Source: Perkinsus olseni (Eukaryota > Perkinsozoa > Perkinsida > Perkinsidae). From it: DNA of 64,000 nucleotides. Made by a program: the position numbers and the translations under genes. The notes below the pieces were generated by a model. The model saw only the letters and a program-made list of their open reading frames with translations. It searched no databases and was not told the DNA's origin. The stretch covers positions 1 to 64,000 of the forward strand of contig JABANP010000055.1 of assembly GCA_013115135.1 (NCBI GenBank). The letters run 5' to 3'. This document shows positions 1-11,193 of the stretch, piece by piece. Each line of letters begins with the position of its first letter. Position 1 is the stretch's first letter.

Positions 1-54
1 TGACAGCTGCTCGGGGCGAACCCGGGTCGGATAACAGACCAGTTCGGAAGGCCC

Positions 55-378
55 CTAGGTGATAAACAACATCATAGCAAGGATTATTTGCTCGCTAAGA
101 AAACTATAGGGAATCTTTTGCGTGCGTAAACGGGCGTATCTTTTGTTACCTTTCAACCTCTCCTTATTAGCCTCGAAGGCCCTGATGTAGCCTTCCACTC
201 GTGGCTTGTCTTTGAGCATCAAGTCATGCACGGACAGGTCATCATAGGAGTTGAAGTATCTAAGGTCGAAGCATGCATTCCACGTGAAATAAGATTCCAT
301 CCACACGCAGTAATCACAGCCAGCGATTAAAAACAGTACGAAAACAGCCCTCAATCTGAGCCCTCGCTCAACCATCAA
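55..378 (-). CDS. Possible small secreted protein, unrecognised
   Basis: A 107-codon open frame on the minus strand. Its first 20 or so residues hold a basic start followed by a hydrophobic run (AVFVLFLIAGC), which looks like a signal peptide. The rest is rich in aromatic, acidic and basic residues, with three Cys close behind the signal. I recognise no family. The upstream DNA shows no further exon that I can support. It could be a chance frame, and the small size keeps confidence low. Confidence 0.25.
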   Translation of the reverse strand: MMVERGLRLRAVFVLFLIAGCDYCVWMESYFTWNACFDLRYFNSYDDLSVHDLMLKDKPRVEGYIRAFEANKERLKGNKRYARLRTQKIPYSFLSEQIILAMMLFIT

Positions 379-1410
379 TACGACAGCCTCCGCTTGATGA
401 ATAATAAGAGAAACTCAGAAATCTGAAATTGGTTTTCCCACGTAGAATTCTCTTCTGAATTTCGAACTTGCTCTACTGAAGTTTCCCCCGCGATATGAAA
501 AACCCATTCAAATTTTCGCGTTTCTCACCTTTCGAAAAACGGCGCTTCACGTATTACAGGTTAAACTGCACTGGAGACCCCCTTCGTTCAACGAGCACTT
601 ACCCGTCAGCATAAGCACCATCATCGTCCTCAGCAGAAGACGTTGCTGCTCTTGCTGGTACACTGGAACAACCGCTGTTGTCGCGCCGACGTTTCAGCGA
701 TGAGGTCATTAAGGGAAGGGATGGTACGTATCCTGATACGATTGGAGAGATGCTTTGTTCTGAGTGGAAACTACATTATACTGACGCAAGTGAAACGTCC
801 GGCGAACAGCTACTGCCGCAAGGACAATCGTGCCTGGTTATCACTATGCTGCGCAAGTAGGTCGTTCCGTGGTGAGCTACGATCTATCAGGATCCGCAAT
901 ACAGAAGACACCTCTGGACTAACACGATCAGTAGGTTAATACTGGAGGGGATGAACATAGATTGGTTGTTGGAATTTTTTTTCGGGCGCCCTAAATTTGT
1001 CACGGATGTCACAAATATCCTGCGGTTGTCAATAAACTAATCAGTGATGTCACAAATCCCTTCCAAAGTTCTAAGAGGGTGTAAGTAAGGCCATGTTACT
1101 AGAAGTTAGTAACTAACTGACTTTAAGCACAAGTGAAACTGTATTGTTGAGTCCAATCTCAACTGCATGTTTAAACTAATTCGTAGGACAAAAAAGAAAC
1201 GAAGGACTGCGGGTGAGAGCCGAGAAAAGGGTAACCCGAAACCCCACCCGAAACCCGACAGGGCAACCAGAAACCCGAACTGTTAGGTGGGTGAAGGCGG
1301 GAGAACAAATTTGGGGCAAGAGGTACAAAAAAGAGGCACGGGCTAAAAAAGTTTTGACATCGTGAACTAAAGTGTTGCCTTCGGCAACACTTTTCCTTGG
1401 TTGGAACTGC
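379..1410. other. Stretch without a recognisable gene
   Basis: Open frames here are short and their translations look random. No domain, tRNA or clear exon is seen. The overlapping minus-strand frames at 1,171-1,440 exist mainly because they run through the tRNA-like segment at 1,411-1,439. Confidence 0.4.
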
Positions 1411-1439
1411 TCGCCCGGGTTCGATCCCAACACCCGGCA
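1411..1439 (+). other. tRNA 3'-half-like fragment
   Basis: The stretch carries a B-box-like core (GGTTCGATCCC) followed by seven acceptor-like bases and a final A, as at the 3' end of a tRNA gene. No matching 5' acceptor half or anticodon arm lies upstream, and the 5' side of the T stem does not pair well. It is a fragment or relic, of the same kind as those in the dynein introns. Confidence 0.4.
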
Positions 1440-1643
1440 TTTTTCCGTATTTAATTAAAGAGGTGCCAATCAGGCAATCCTTTTTGTTCTCATTGAATGG
1501 CTGCTAATCACCGTGACAGCGACAGAGACCTTGAAGTCGTCAGACATAAACTCAACCAGGCTTTAATTGAGAGCGGCGAGAGGGATCGGTTAAAGCAGTA
1601 ATAGTAGCATAAAAGGGGAAGATGTATTAATTCGTTGGGAAAA

Positions 1644-1745
1644 GTGTGGTACTAATTTGTTTCGGATAGTGTGGTATTAATTTGTTTCGGATAGTGTGGT
1701 ATTAATTTGTTTCGGGAAAGGTGTGGTATCAATTTGTTTCGGAAA
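1644..1745. repeat. Tandem repeat, four units of about 25 nt
   Basis: Four head-to-tail units of 25, 25, 27 and 25 nt share the core GTGTGGTATTAATTTGTTTC with a few substitutions. A decayed fifth unit may precede them. There are no unique spacers, so this is a minisatellite and not a CRISPR array. Confidence 0.85.
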
Positions 1746-2740
1746 GTGTAGTGTATCTACTTGAGCCTGCGATAAGAATTTTCTCGCCGAATCACTGTGA
1801 TATCCTCCACGGGGAACATCTAGCGTATTGAATTGATGAGTTGCCTGCGAAATGCCAGGGTCAACCTTAGATACGTCATGGACCAGCTGATGCGATCAGG
1901 CTGGCGAGATGAGCTCAAAGAATACTGTGTTGGTGTGATGCTCCTCCCATGCTTATCTTGAGAATTAAATTCATCAGATTTTATAAAGTCCCGAGGCGTC
2001 GAGGCCGTATCAGTGGATGATATTGTATCCCATGTGGCTCCGAGGGGAAGGCAGTTGGTGCCTGGACATGTCAAGAATGAGGTATTACCACTTCAGTCGC
2101 TTTGCATCAGAAGTAGTTTGAGTAATTCCGTGGTGGTTTCCTGACTTTATTTGTTCTCTAATTGATCTTAACAATTGGTCGATTTTCGGACTAAGTCCGA
2201 AAATTTTTCGGAAACCCTCCATGGCGAAATAAAAATCGGGTTCTTGTGCCTGGAGCCCAATCGAGACCACTGCGATCCATACCGCTCCGTCGTCACGTCG
2301 TATAGTGATAGCGAGTAGGTTCTCGAACGCATCAAGGACTTCGCGGGTAAACAGGATAAGACCGAGATATAGCATGATCTACTGTCGGTATCTTGGCTTG
2401 AGTTATGAGTGGCGCAATGCGGCGTGGGGGGTATCTTAGTTATATACAGTGTGGCCATGTTGATTGAGGTCGGCTTGGCTGTGCTCAGTTGAGGATTTTT
2501 GTATTACACGGTCCTTCGCCAGGCTCGCTCGAGGAACTCATTTCGGTCCCTATGCGCGGAAGTGGGAGTGCCGGTATCTTCTATATACTGCTTGACGCTT
2601 ATGTGACGGTAGCTCGACTGTGCCCCGTAGATGACATATGTCTTTAACACGCTTCTTCGCCAGGCTCGGTCGAGGAACTTGAGCTCGACTGAGGAGTATC
2701 ATGATGAGACAGTTGGTTACCCTTTCATTCGTTGGTAGTA
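1746..2740. other. Intergenic stretch upstream of SF3A2
   Basis: Minus-strand open frames of 84-96 codons (1,820-2,074, 2,085-2,375, 2,168-2,458) overlap each other, and I recognise none of them. The heptamer GTATCTT occurs three times on the plus strand (2,398, 2,431 and 2,574). Confidence 0.4.
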
Positions 2741-5680
2741 ATGACAGACCGTCAGAATCGCCCCGGCCAAAAGACCGGTTCCGGAGCCCCCATGACTGCA
2801 CAGGAGGCGGCTATGGACAGGAGAGAGAGGCTCAGAAGGCTCGCGATGGAGACGGTACTAATCACTCTGAAAGGAGGGAGAGAGAACTCGTTGATGGAAA
2901 TCCTGTCGAGCTGGATTCGTAGTATATTATCATGCTCGATCGCAACGGAAAGGCATGAACTCGTTTATGAACTCTTAACGTCTTTGATTAATCATAACGA
3001 GAGCAGGGAGAGGCTGATGTCCGTGTGGTCCGCTTAGTTAACACTATTTCATAACCGCCGATTGCAACGAAAAGTAGTCGTGTATATCTCATTCACGTCG
3101 TGCGTTTCGAGTACCTAACGGGTCTCATCCCTACCGCATCGTCACCTCCACTTTGGGCCTTCGCCATTCTGAAAATATCAATTCGGTGGTTGCAGTTGTA
3201 GTATCTTATTCATTCTGGTATTCTTAGGTTGACCTGTCAAAAGATCCGTATCTTTTGCGTAATCATCTGGGTACTTACGAGTGTAAGTTGTGTCTAACTC
3301 TGCATACGAATGAAGGCAGCTACCTGGCACATACTCAGGGAAAGAAGCATCAGGTGGGCGTCGGGGCTGGGGATTTCACCAAAATATTTTTCCGTGCGAA
3401 AAAACAGAAAAAATACCTAGAAATTTTCAGCCACGATGATAAACTCTTCCCGGATAATGATGAATTTTTTTCGATTTGTGGTCAATTTTCTTCGGCGAAA
3501 TTTTCTAAGAAAATCGTGTTCCGTTTCCACGTAGCTGCCGGTTGGAGCTGTTAGTGTGCAGAGTTACAGCCTTTAGCGAATAAAGTACAACATGCAGGAG
3601 ATTGAGGTGGTTATGCCACATGGCAGCAACAGCAGCTGGAGGCAACGCAGTGTGGCCAACACTCGGATGTTGGCTCAGTGCTTCGATTGTTCGACCGCCG
3701 TTCCCGTGTTGTGGCGTAGTGAGTTTCTCAGAAAACTCAGGAAATTGTATCCATTTTGAGCTTGTCTTGAGGGATAACGAATTACGAATTCTGATGTAGG
3801 GTTCAATGCAACTTGTAGTGGACTGAAGGATCGGCAACTAAGTGATTCACCGGGCCTGGATTCTCTCTTCTGATGATATCCTAGAGAACGCGCAATGATA
3901 GGTGAACCTGGCGAGGAGAGCGGCCAAGGAGGCGATGGTTGGCACGCCCGCACCGATTCCGGGAGAGGGTGATGGTCCGTATGGTGCGCAAGGCCTCCAC
4001 AAGAGTAAGTAGTATCTTATGTCGAAGGCGGCATTAGACGAAATTTTGGATATTTCGTCAATTTCAGAGTCGGTTGCGCCCAGGATTGGTCGACCGGGGT
4101 ATCGCGTGACGAAGCAGAGAGACCCGATGACGTACCAGAAGAGTTTGTTGTTCGAGGTGGACTACCCTGAGATCGACACAAAGGTCACCACCACGCCATT
4201 GTAAGATTTGGGCGAGGTGTTCTACGGCTTGGTGGAGCCCGCGGTTAGCGATTATTGAGTGACTAAATACTGCCGTATTGATTACGATAATATTGTGTCA
4301 TTAAAATATGTAACTGGCAACATATATTTCTGAAAAATTATACTCGGCATCTCTTGTCTAATTCGTAGAAATCAATGACCTATGAATGACAACGCCGGCA
4401 GCACCTGCTGATAGGCTTCCGGCGGTATGCTGAAGGTGGCTTCCCCCGAACCTTCCCCACTAGTGAGGAACCGATGTGTTCCTACGCCCTAGGCGGAGCG
4501 TAGGAACATTAGTTATGTTAAGATCATGACAATGTTGTAGAACAGAATACAATTTTATGGTATAGTGGTAGGCTTTTGGACTGCTTTTCTGAGATGGCTT
4601 CATGGAAGTCATTGGGGAGGGTCGACCATCTTGTGGAGATTCCTCGATCTCTTCTCAGGTATCGTATTATGTCTTGTTACGAGCAAAGGGTCGAGGAGCC
4701 TGATAGAGACTATCAGTAATAATGGGGTATCTTAGGTCGAAGCTTGCACTTTACGGTGGGGTGAGCCCGAGATGGTCGTGGCACTCTTCACGCTTGCGTG
4801 GTATCTTGTGAAGATAGGGCATGCTGAATGTTGTGGAGTGATCGGCTTCTTCGAGATCACCCCCCAAAAATTCCGGTTTCCTTTCTGAGGGTGCATCACT
4901 GAAATTATGTTCAGTGTTAAGTAGTACTTCCGATCATTATTTCGGTGGAAGCTACCACCGCGATAGGAGTAAGATAAACTAGTTTCGAGTCACAGCCCGG
5001 AAATGATGACACCTTATTCACATCTTCTCGTTTCGGCGAAACGTATTTTATCGTATCCGTACGAACTGGTGACGGACCTCGAGGAGTCAGTGTCGAACCT
5101 TGAAGTATATGCTCCACCGACAAATCGATCAACCGTTTTACTTCTGGTAGTCACTTAGCCTTCTAGTAGCCGTTGAGTGCTCCTCCTCAGTGTTGGACTC
5201 TTTCCATATTAGCTCTTGATTCTGATGCAGAAAAAATTTGGCATTTTTTCATCCCCAGGGTAGGTGATGGTTGATGCAGATATTATCCTGCATTCGATGA
5301 TTCATCCTGTGATCAGGTATCTTCTCATAGCAGCCGAGCCCTATGAAACCATCTCCTTCAAGATTCCCAATTTGGATATTGACAGGAGTCCGGAGAAGCT
5401 CTACCAGCATTGGGATCCCGTGAGGAAAAATTACATGTTACAGGTAACGGCGGAGCGAAGCAATTTGGGTGTGGTTGGAGAAGGCGGCGGCACATCGTCG
5501 TTCACGGTATCACTGAATTCTGAGCACAGTATGGTTGTTCGGTCGAATTTCGTGGCGCGCGGTAATATTTATCGTTCGTTGTGCGTTGGTCAGTTGTGCT
5601 TCAACGAGAGGGGGGAGAAGCAGCTGCCTGCCTTGGCCGGTAAATCGGGCCACTTCGATCCGATTGGAGTGAGGGGGTAA
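2741..5680 (+). CDS. SF3A2: Splicing factor 3A subunit 2 (SF3a66), seven exons
   Basis: This is a core protein of the U2 snRNP, which binds the intron branch site in the nucleus. Exons: 2741-2854, 3228-3353, 3902-4004, 4068-4200, 4659-4715, 5317-5443, 5594-5680. All introns are GT-AG and the phases agree, giving about 248 residues. Exon 1 has the N-terminal RPGxKTGSG and DRRERLRRLAMET blocks. Exon 2 has the matrin-type C2H2 zinc finger (YECKLCLTLHTNEGSYLAHT, then GKKH). Exon 4 has IGRPGYRVTKQRD and the DYPEI block. Exons 5-6 hold MSCYEQRVEEPDR and YLLIAAEPYETISFKIP. The start is the ATG of the conserved block. The protein lacks the long Pro-rich tail of the animal protein. The last intron (150 nt) is in frame and open, so its removal rests on homology. 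Confidence 0.95.
4478..4507. repeat. Perfect 10-bp inverted repeat in an SF3A2 intron
   Basis: Arms GTTCCTACGC (4478-4487) and GCGTAGGAAC (4498-4507) flank a 10-nt loop. It lies in the 458-nt intron between exons 4 and 5. The loop and 3' arm include GGCGGAGCG, the first nine bases of the 13-mer that recurs in other introns. Confidence 0.75.
5449..5461 (+). repeat. Intronic 13-mer GGCGGAGCGAAGC, copy 1
   Basis: The motif begins five bases after the donor GT of the last SF3A2 intron (5444-5593). Five further exact copies lie at 14498, 14766, 39116, 45288 and 49035. Confidence 0.8.
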
Positions 5681-5724
5681 GGAAGATTACGATGATTAGA
5701 AGCTTTATACGTTGGACGGAAAAG

Positions 5725-5830
5725 TTGTGTTCACCGGGGATCGAACCTGGGCCTTCCGAGTGTTAATACGGGATTCAGTCTCTTCTTTTGGGTTGACCTA
5801 GTTATCCCATTTTCGGACTGACTTGAATTC
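5725..5830 (-). other. tRNA-like relic
   Basis: Read on the minus strand, this holds a B-box-like segment (GGTTCGATCCCC) preceded by a piece resembling a Gln-type anticodon arm (GACTGAATCC). The acceptor halves do not pair and the spacing is wrong for a working tRNA. It is probably a decayed tRNA gene or tRNA-derived repeat. Confidence 0.3.
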
Positions 5831-8610
5831 GCTAAGGGATAGGGGCCCCGGCAAATCCTTCCTCACAACCCGGGGAAAAGGCGTGGAAGATGAACGAGTT
5901 TATCTGATTCCGGTGGGACCGTCCTGGCTTCTGGCTGACTTCACGGTCTTGGCGAGGACCACTGCCCGAATCCGCAGTCCTGAGTCAGTTTTGTTATGGC
6001 CAACCCTCAGCGAGCTGACCTGCTCGAGAGTGTCCAGAGGGCAGCCCATGACAGCTATCGTTGGCGTGTCGATGATCCCTGCACGAGCAGTGGGGAGGAC
6101 CTCAGGATTTGGAAGTTCGATGATGATATGAGCGACTGTGAGTTGGGGGATGGATGGTACGGTCGAATAGTTTGGCATATTTTCACGTTGAATTTGGAGT
6201 GGCCAAGTTTTCACAGTGAGGGGGCTGCCGCTGGGTATCGAGGCTTCTGTGGTGAACCGACTTTCGGAATCGTGAGGGACTTGTTACAGAGTTTAGCATG
6301 GAAAATTTATTTGACTTTTTTACCTTCGGTTTCAACTTGAAATCGATTACGTGATCGATTCTGATTTCTCGGTTTTAGTTGATTAACGGGTGTGAAAGTT
6401 TCTCATCTGAAAGATATTTTTCGCGGATGCAGGATTTTCTTCAAGCTCGTCCAAGATGCTTTTTGTATACTCCGCAGATGGAATCTTTAGACGCACAGCA
6501 AAGGTTTTTTCTGCGAATTTCGTGGCGCGCGAAGTTACATGTCGGTGTGAGCAGGTACGAAGTTGCCTTTGAAATTACTAGGCCCTTCGGACAGGTTGGA
6601 CTTACCGTCCGAATGCGGCTCGGAAGCGACCACTGTCCTCGCTCTCGTTGGTGATGGAATGGTCTCCTCGGAGGTGTTGTTCTATGAGGCCTCCCCGTTG
6701 ACAGGCTTACCACCTAAGCTGCCTTTGAAAGACGTTTCTTGAGCTATGTGGCTGTTGAATTTTATGCTACTTCACCGACCGCAACCGGTTTACACCATCG
6801 TGGCTGCAGGGGTGATATCGTGGGGTCCGACCCTGAGAACGGCAGGGAGAAGAGTATGCGTAGCGATTGTACTACTATCATTCGTCCTTGGCTTGGTGGT
6901 CGGTTTCCTTCCAAGGCGAGGATCTTCTGGGTTGCCCCATCGCCGCTCCTTTCACTAAAGTATTCCTATCGTTGGAATCTCTGTATACCAAAGGCCTTCG
7001 CGGTCACCCGCGATGGGCTATCTAGAGAATCCAGATGACCTCGCGAGTTGATGCGAAATCCCCTCAGATTTTTGTCTCTGATGGCCAGCCTTCTCCGCTG
7101 GGTAGGGTCGACACTATCGCGTCGTCTAGATCAGAGTTTCCGGTTGGGTGGCTCCATGCAGCTGTCAAGACCGTGGAGTGCACAGCAGCAGGTTTGGGAG
7201 TTCAGAGGGATATCGTCTAAGTGCCGGATGTAGGGGAGGGCGGCGAGGTGGTGGTGAGGGTGATTGGTGGTAGCACTGGGGGTAGAGAATTTAACAAATT
7301 CCATTAATAATAATACCTCAAATATATATATCCTAAATACACCATGGCATAATAATAATAAGAAAACCATATTTAATATGCATATAAACCTACTATTAAT
7401 AGCCATGGTATAGTTATTTATATGTTAAGGGCCCGTCTGAATATAGCAGGTCGCTTTATTCAGGCAGAGTTTTCATCCCCACACACGTTTTGGTTTCTGC
7501 TTTGTAGCGGGCCGTTAGTAAGGGCTTGAGATGTCTGTGGTGGTTTCGTTCGAAGCCCCTAGACCGTTAGTACCCCGGGAGCGTAGCGATCAGAACCATC
7601 TCTATGTCGTGAGGTGAAGGCAAGGCGCAAACGACGTTGGTTGCTTACAACAACATGTTTGCTGATAATGAATGAGACGTGGTCCGTCGCCGATCGTACT
7701 GCTCTTGGACGGTGATCATCAGTGTTGGCTCAGCGGCGTATTAATGGCAGTCCGGGGCATGGTCTGGGTCAGGTATCTGTCTATCAAGAAGTATCATTTT
7801 ATTAAGCGCTGCAAGAAGAACATAGGTGTATCCAAGATACCGCAGTTGCATAGGAAGGCTCGTTCCAAGGCTGTGAGTAGGGGAAGGTGCGGTATGAGTT
7901 ATTGGAGTCTTGTGATTGGTAGGAGAAGAAGCGCCCCATCCAGAAGGAGCACCGGGCCACGCCGAAAATTATGGTGTTCCGTCGGGAACGATGACCTGTG
8001 GCTTCTAGCATGAAAGTGTGTGCCGTTTCCGTTTCCTTGTCCGTCGGTCTCGCGTTGGCGGCAGGCCGCATAGACTCTCTGCTATCGATGACAGAACTGT
8101 AGATAAGCTCATGTGAAGATGACTTTATCGGCTGGGGTGATGTGGAATGAGTCGGGTTAGAACGACGGTGGTAACTTCTACGTCGGCCACTCGCTGTCTT
8201 ACTCGGCCATTGCTGTGGCCACTACCATGACAGTTTATGTTGCTTCCGTTTTCTCGGTCTTCACGGTTTCGCCTTGTGTGCATCGGGCGTATCCTGTGCG
8301 ACCGAATCATAGGTGAACTGAGTTCACTGATGAGTTGCCGCCTGGATGAGTTGGTCGAGTTTGCCAAGGACTTCGCGCCTGCAGTTCCGGCTGGCATTTG
8401 GAGGAGAAGATTGAAGATCATAATTAGCGTCACAGCCGGCGGCGTCCTCTGTGCTTTGAGAGGTGGTGGCTGTCCCATGTGTGCTTCAATCGATTTGGGC
8501 TGGCCGAATGATTCGTGCAATCAGCTTGAGGATATAGTCGGTTTTGAATCACCCTCAGCGGCCATCCTCCGTCTCGTGAGACCATCGCCGACTGGCAGTT
8601 TTGAATCTAT
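5831..8610. other. 2.8 kb with no recognised gene
   Basis: Several open frames of 60-130 codons occur on both strands. Those that read most like protein are plus 5996-6340 and minus 5900-6214, which overlap and cannot both be real, and plus 8237-8617. I recognise no family in any of them and see no convincing splice chain. Bases 7,270-7,410 are AT-rich with ATA and AAT runs. GTAGCATAAAA, a motif repeated elsewhere in the window, is present in reverse at 6760-6770. Confidence 0.35.
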
Positions 8611-9729
8611 TTGTTGATAGTTATGAGATCGATACTCCCTTCAGTCGCCTCCGCCCTTCTCCTTGCTGCCCAGGAGGCTTCCTCTTGGGGCCCCGACGGC
8701 CACGCTGTCGTCGCTGAGCTTGCCGATACCCGTATGTCGGCTGAAGCCAGAAAGTGGATCTACGAGATTATGGGAGAGGGGTACCGCCTGGCGACCTCGG
8801 CAAGCTGGGCGGACAGTATTCTTCACGGCAATGATAGTGACAGCTGGCAGTGGTCCGGGCCCTTGCACTACGTTAATGTTGACAACTGCGAGTTCGTGTA
8901 TTCTAGAGATTGTCAGAACAATATGTGTGTGGCTGGAGCGATCAAAAATTATACGGCTCAGTTGACTAATACGAGTTTATCGGCGGAGCGAAGGCAGGAG
9001 GCTGTGAAATTTTTAACACATTTTATGGGTGATGTTCACCAACCTCTACACGCTGGACGATACACAGATCTGGGCGGCAACACGATCGGCGTTGCGATCA
9101 ACTTTGCCAATTACGAGAAGACCAATCTGCATAAGGTCTGGGATGAGAAGCTTATCGACGAGTATGAGGAGGAGCTCTATCCGGGAACCTATGTCCAGCA
9201 GGATGCCGATTACGATATGGACCGCACTCAGTACTGGAGCGTGACCGCTGATGAGATCGGACGAGACTTGAACGCTGGTGGGAAGTATGCTGGGAAGGTG
9301 GCCTCGTGGCTGAGCAAATGTGAAAGTCTAGGGCTCGATGTTTGTGTTAATGAGATGGTCCAAGAGTCGGCTTCGTTGGCCTGTATGGTTGCTTACGTCA
9401 ATGTGGACGGTGCCCAGGTCCAGAATAACGGCAGTTTGTCTATGGAGTATTACAATAGCAGGATAGAGACTGTGAGAGAGCAGCTCGCTAAGGGCGCTGT
9501 CCGCCTGGCTTGGGTCTTGGACAACGCTTTCGATAATTTTACTACCACAACTGCAGCTCCTAGTACTACTTCGACAACTACCCCGACGACGACTGGCACT
9601 TCTTCGGATAGTACCACACCACCGCCAACTTCTGTTCCTTCTACTACCCCATCTAGCGACGCTGTGACTTACCATGGTCGAGCTTGGATGCTTTTTGTTG
9701 GTATCCTGGCCGTCGTTGCTACGTTGTGA
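8611..9729 (+). CDS. Secreted S1/P1-type nuclease, probably surface-anchored
   Basis: This is a zinc-dependent nuclease of single-stranded DNA and RNA (S1/P1 family), read as one exon of 372 codons. An alternative start is the in-frame ATG at 8623. Either start gives a signal peptide ending just before Trp26 of WGPDGH. In this family the Trp becomes residue 1 of the mature enzyme and binds zinc. Other ligand motifs are present: SWAD, LHYVN, FMGDVHQPLHAG and LHKVWDEKL. Several N-glycosylation sequons are visible (NYT, NTS). The catalytic domain ends near residue 310. A Thr/Ser/Pro-rich stalk and a hydrophobic C-terminus follow, which suggests a GPI anchor signal. Members usually lack this stalk, so the enzyme is probably displayed on the surface or in a digestive vacuole. 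Confidence 0.95.
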   Translation: MLIVMRSILPSVASALLLAAQEASSWGPDGHAVVAELADTRMSAEARKWIYEIMGEGYRLATSASWADSILHGNDSDSWQWSGPLHYVNVDNCEFVYSRDCQNNMCVAGAIKNYTAQLTNTSLSAERRQEAVKFLTHFMGDVHQPLHAGRYTDLGGNTIGVAINFANYEKTNLHKVWDEKLIDEYEEELYPGTYVQQDADYDMDRTQYWSVTADEIGRDLNAGGKYAGKVASWLSKCESLGLDVCVNEMVQESASLACMVAYVNVDGAQVQNNGSLSMEYYNSRIETVREQLAKGAVRLAWVLDNAFDNFTTTTAAPSTTSTTTPTTTGTSSDSTTPPPTSVPSTTPSSDAVTYHGRAWMLFVGILAVVATL

Positions 9730-11193
9730 GCTACTATGTGATATTCCATCAGTCTGACTGAACCAGCCAGCCGGTTTCGATGGAAGCCTTCTTCTCTGCT
9801 CTTCCTGTAGAACCTCCCATCTCAATACCGTCTGGCCGGCCCAAGTGGTCTGTATTATACGGTGATGTAGATCGCTGTAGTTCACAAGGTCTCCTGTTCT
9901 CCACGACGAGCAGCTCCTCTGTGAACAGCCAGTTTTATCTTGAACTCTGTAGCAGCTTCCCCATCCCAATTGTGTCTGGGGTATCTTCTTTATCGTTTGC
10001 ATCGATTTGTGTTCTGTCATCTCTCGCGGGACTCTCGTCGTACCACCGTTCTGTATTCGGATAAGTCCCTGGCTGGGAAGTTTTGGAAATGAAATCAAAA
10101 AGCTTGCCCGCGCGGCTTTCTTGTGATGTGCTGATAATTTCAGCAGTAATTTCGCAATTTTATAAGGCATGTTATCCGAAAAGAGTTCTGATAGATTTTA
10201 TGGTGATGGTGTGGTATGGAATGTCTCCTGTGTTGGTCAGCGCGCAGAAGCTGGACAGCCTGCAAGCTTAGCGGTTCCGAAGGACACTCGGCAAGACTCC
10301 AGACCGTCGGCGTTGAAACTCTCAATAACATCAGACTTGAGCCACTGCTGAGTCGAAAACACTAGCACAACGAGAGGAGAATGAATAAGAACAGGCATCA
10401 CGAAGTGAAGTAAGGCGATAACGTTGACGAATGGTGTCCGGAATGGATTCGAAAGGTCTTGAAAACTGATGATCACGGCTGAGGGTTGCCCGGTAACCAA
10501 GTGGAAACTCCATAACCACAACTCGTATTATCTCGTCGCAAACTTCACGAATAATTGCCACCGATAGCATCAACATACCCTGCATTGGCCACCAATAGTA
10601 ACCGAAAGCCGGTGAATGGGAGCGACCATGGGAAGTCCTCACGAGATGCTGAGAACATTTTAGTGCGGTATAGCGGAGAGGATTCACAAGACGTTGACGT
10701 TGGGCCTAAAAGACAAAGAGCATCAGCGGGAACCTCTTTTTCGGTATATGGCTCAGAGGCCTCATCTCTCCATTCATGTCGACGCTGTGCTGATTATCCA
10801 ACAATCTACCGACCAACATCGGTGGCCATGTACCAGTGATATACTCGGCACTTATTGGCCTCTACTGATGTGTGCAAACCATGCACTCGCGGACTGTTCA
10901 GAACAACCTGTTCGGCAGTACGGCTTAGATCCTGTTGCAGTCCGTAGTTTCCCCTGATTATGTTGCCCCTTCGTTCCTCGTCTCTCGTCATCCTCGCTGT
11001 GGTTATACCAGGACTCCGAGGAGATGGCTCGTTTGAGGTTCGGCCCCGACGATTTTTCCGTTCTCAACATTCGCTCAGCGAGTTAACCGTTCATGACCAT
11101 CTTCGCTACTCCAGTGGTGATCAGCCTTGGTCGCGTCTTTGCTGATGTCAAGCTAATGGGCTGACCATCGTCATTCCCTCTACCACGGCTGTC
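9730..11193. other. Spacer with possible minus-strand membrane protein fragment
   Basis: Minus-strand frames at 10331-10687 and 10237-10521 overlap and together hold hydrophobic segments (for example VNVIALLHFVMPVLIH), as expected of exons of a multi-pass membrane protein. I could not chain them with certainty and know no family. The longer minus frame at 9328-10170 is largely antisense to the nuclease and is not a gene. A plus ATG at 10960 opens a 61-codon frame with a signal-like start, which I cannot connect to anything. Confidence 0.3.

Noticed and set aside
1171..1440. Two minus-strand frames of 85-89 codons
   Set aside because: They exist mainly because a tRNA-like B-box region translates into a recurring GIEPG-type string; there is no other sign of coding.
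1644..1745. Possible CRISPR array
   Set aside because: Units abut with no unique spacers, no cas genes are present and the DNA is eukaryotic.
5996..6340. A plus-strand gene of 114 codons after SF3A2
   Set aside because: It reads moderately like protein but overlaps an equally plausible minus frame, and no family or splice chain supports either.
9328..10170. A 280-codon minus-strand open frame
   Set aside because: Much of it is antisense to the well-supported S1/P1 nuclease and its Thr-rich stalk. The translation is low in hydrophobic order and matches nothing.
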